Origin: Virgibacillus phasianinus
GTDB lineage: Bacteria > Bacillota > Bacilli > Bacillales > Amphibacillaceae
DNA: 64,000 nt
NCBI RefSeq assembly: GCF_002216775.1
Contig: NZ_CP022315.1
Span: 3,100,001-3,164,000, forward strand
Direction of reading: 5' to 3'
Position numbers and translations under genes: made by a program. Positions 63,798 through 64,000 of the stretch are shown here, piece after piece (position 1 is the stretch's first letter; every line of letters begins with the position of its first letter). The notes below the pieces were generated by a model, which was given only the letters and a program-made list of their open reading frames with translations, ran no database searches and was not told the DNA's origin.

Positions 63798-64000
63798 TTA
63801 CGTATGAATTTTATCATTTTCTAATATGTTTTCATCTTCGTTCATTCCGAATTTAACGTTACCTTCAATCCATTTACGTCTCGGTTCTACTTTATCGCCC
63901 ATCAGGGTGGTAACTCGTCGTTCGGCTATTGCCAGATCCTCAAGCGTCACTCGGATTAATGTTCTCGTATCTGGGTCCATGGTAGTTTCCCATAGCTGTT
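63798..64000 (-). CDS. parE: DNA topoisomerase IV subunit B, C-terminal end
   Basis: The last 67 codons or so of ParE; the gene enters from the right edge. QLWETTMDPDTRTLIRVTLEDL is the conserved GyrB/ParE tail, followed by RRVTTLMGDKVEPRRKWIEGNVKF, which is the end of the TOPRIM/tail domain. parC follows after about 20 bp with a GGGG site, giving the normal parE-parC operon. Confidence 0.95.
   Translation of the reverse strand, partial: QLWETTMDPDTRTLIRVTLEDLAIAERRVTTLMGDKVEPRRKWIEGNVKFGMNEDENILENDKIHT

Overview
The window is low-GC Gram-positive chromosome. Genes carry strong AGGAGG-type ribosome binding sites and frequent TTG/GTG starts. The gene content is typical of Bacillaceae: ponA-recU-yppC, gpsB, a B-type RNase P RNA, ypsC, bpsAB, dynA, citR, a CotF-type spore coat gene and a yng-type acyl-CoA operon. 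Several dispersed stem-loop repeats resemble elements I recall from marine or halophilic Bacillaceae (Oceanobacillus/Virgibacillus/Lentibacillus type). The genus assignment is inference. No prophage, complete insertion sequence, CRISPR array or tRNA was seen.

Layout. 1-5.1 kb: ponA (cut by the window edge) and recU on minus, then yppC, a YppD-like gene, yppE, cdd and gpsB on plus. 5.1-9.98 kb: rnpB, ypsC, a Taq-type carboxypeptidase and the bpsA-bpsB alkylpyrone pair. 10-13.6 kb: a queuosine-precursor transporter behind a preQ1-I riboswitch, a cold-shock gene, fhs and ypgQ. 13.7-17.1 kb: a frameshifted FUSC-family membrane protein, a LysM/3D cell-wall protein and an unknown secreted protein that flank a WalR-like box array. 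17.2-22 kb: an esterase, thyA-dfrA-mobA, tatA-tatA-tatC and yozE. 22-31 kb: sbcDC, yqfQ-like, msrAB, a phosphatase, a LysM-M14 peptidase and ferredoxin. 31-35 kb: acylphosphatase, P1 peptidase, LysM/3D protein, citR and a deleted citA. 35-36.1 kb: gene remnants and a degenerate repeat. 36.2-42 kb: a DPBB/DUF3889 protein, DNA repair genes (nfo, a second Fpg/Nei glycosylase, an AlkD-like gene), a YetF-type membrane protein and dsdA. 42-46.5 kb: a cotF-like gene, a FetAB-type ABC exporter, a GGCT-fold protein and a twice-frameshifted zinc alcohol dehydrogenase behind an unusual repeated operator. 46.7-52.3 kb: ypcP, dynA, a CBS-domain protein and a flavin reductase. 52.5-61.2 kb: a complete leucine/isovalerate-type acyl-CoA degradation operon (yngJIH-HB-GFE order) with its TetR regulator. 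61.3-64 kb: parC (frameshifted as read) and the 3' end of parE.

Themes. Four single-base losses, all in G/C runs (FUSC, adh twice, parC), break otherwise normal genes. Because parC is essential, base-call error is the most economical explanation, at least for parC. citA is different: it has lost about 130 internal codons while its regulator citR is intact. The most interesting regulatory candidates are mutually exclusive 12-bp hairpins upstream of gpsB, a four-hexamer TGTAAN array with 11-bp period, a 42-bp-spaced operator repeat upstream of adh, the preQ1 riboswitch, and a TetR box plus cre-like site at the yng operon. I did not find a clearly novel multigene defence or biosynthetic system.
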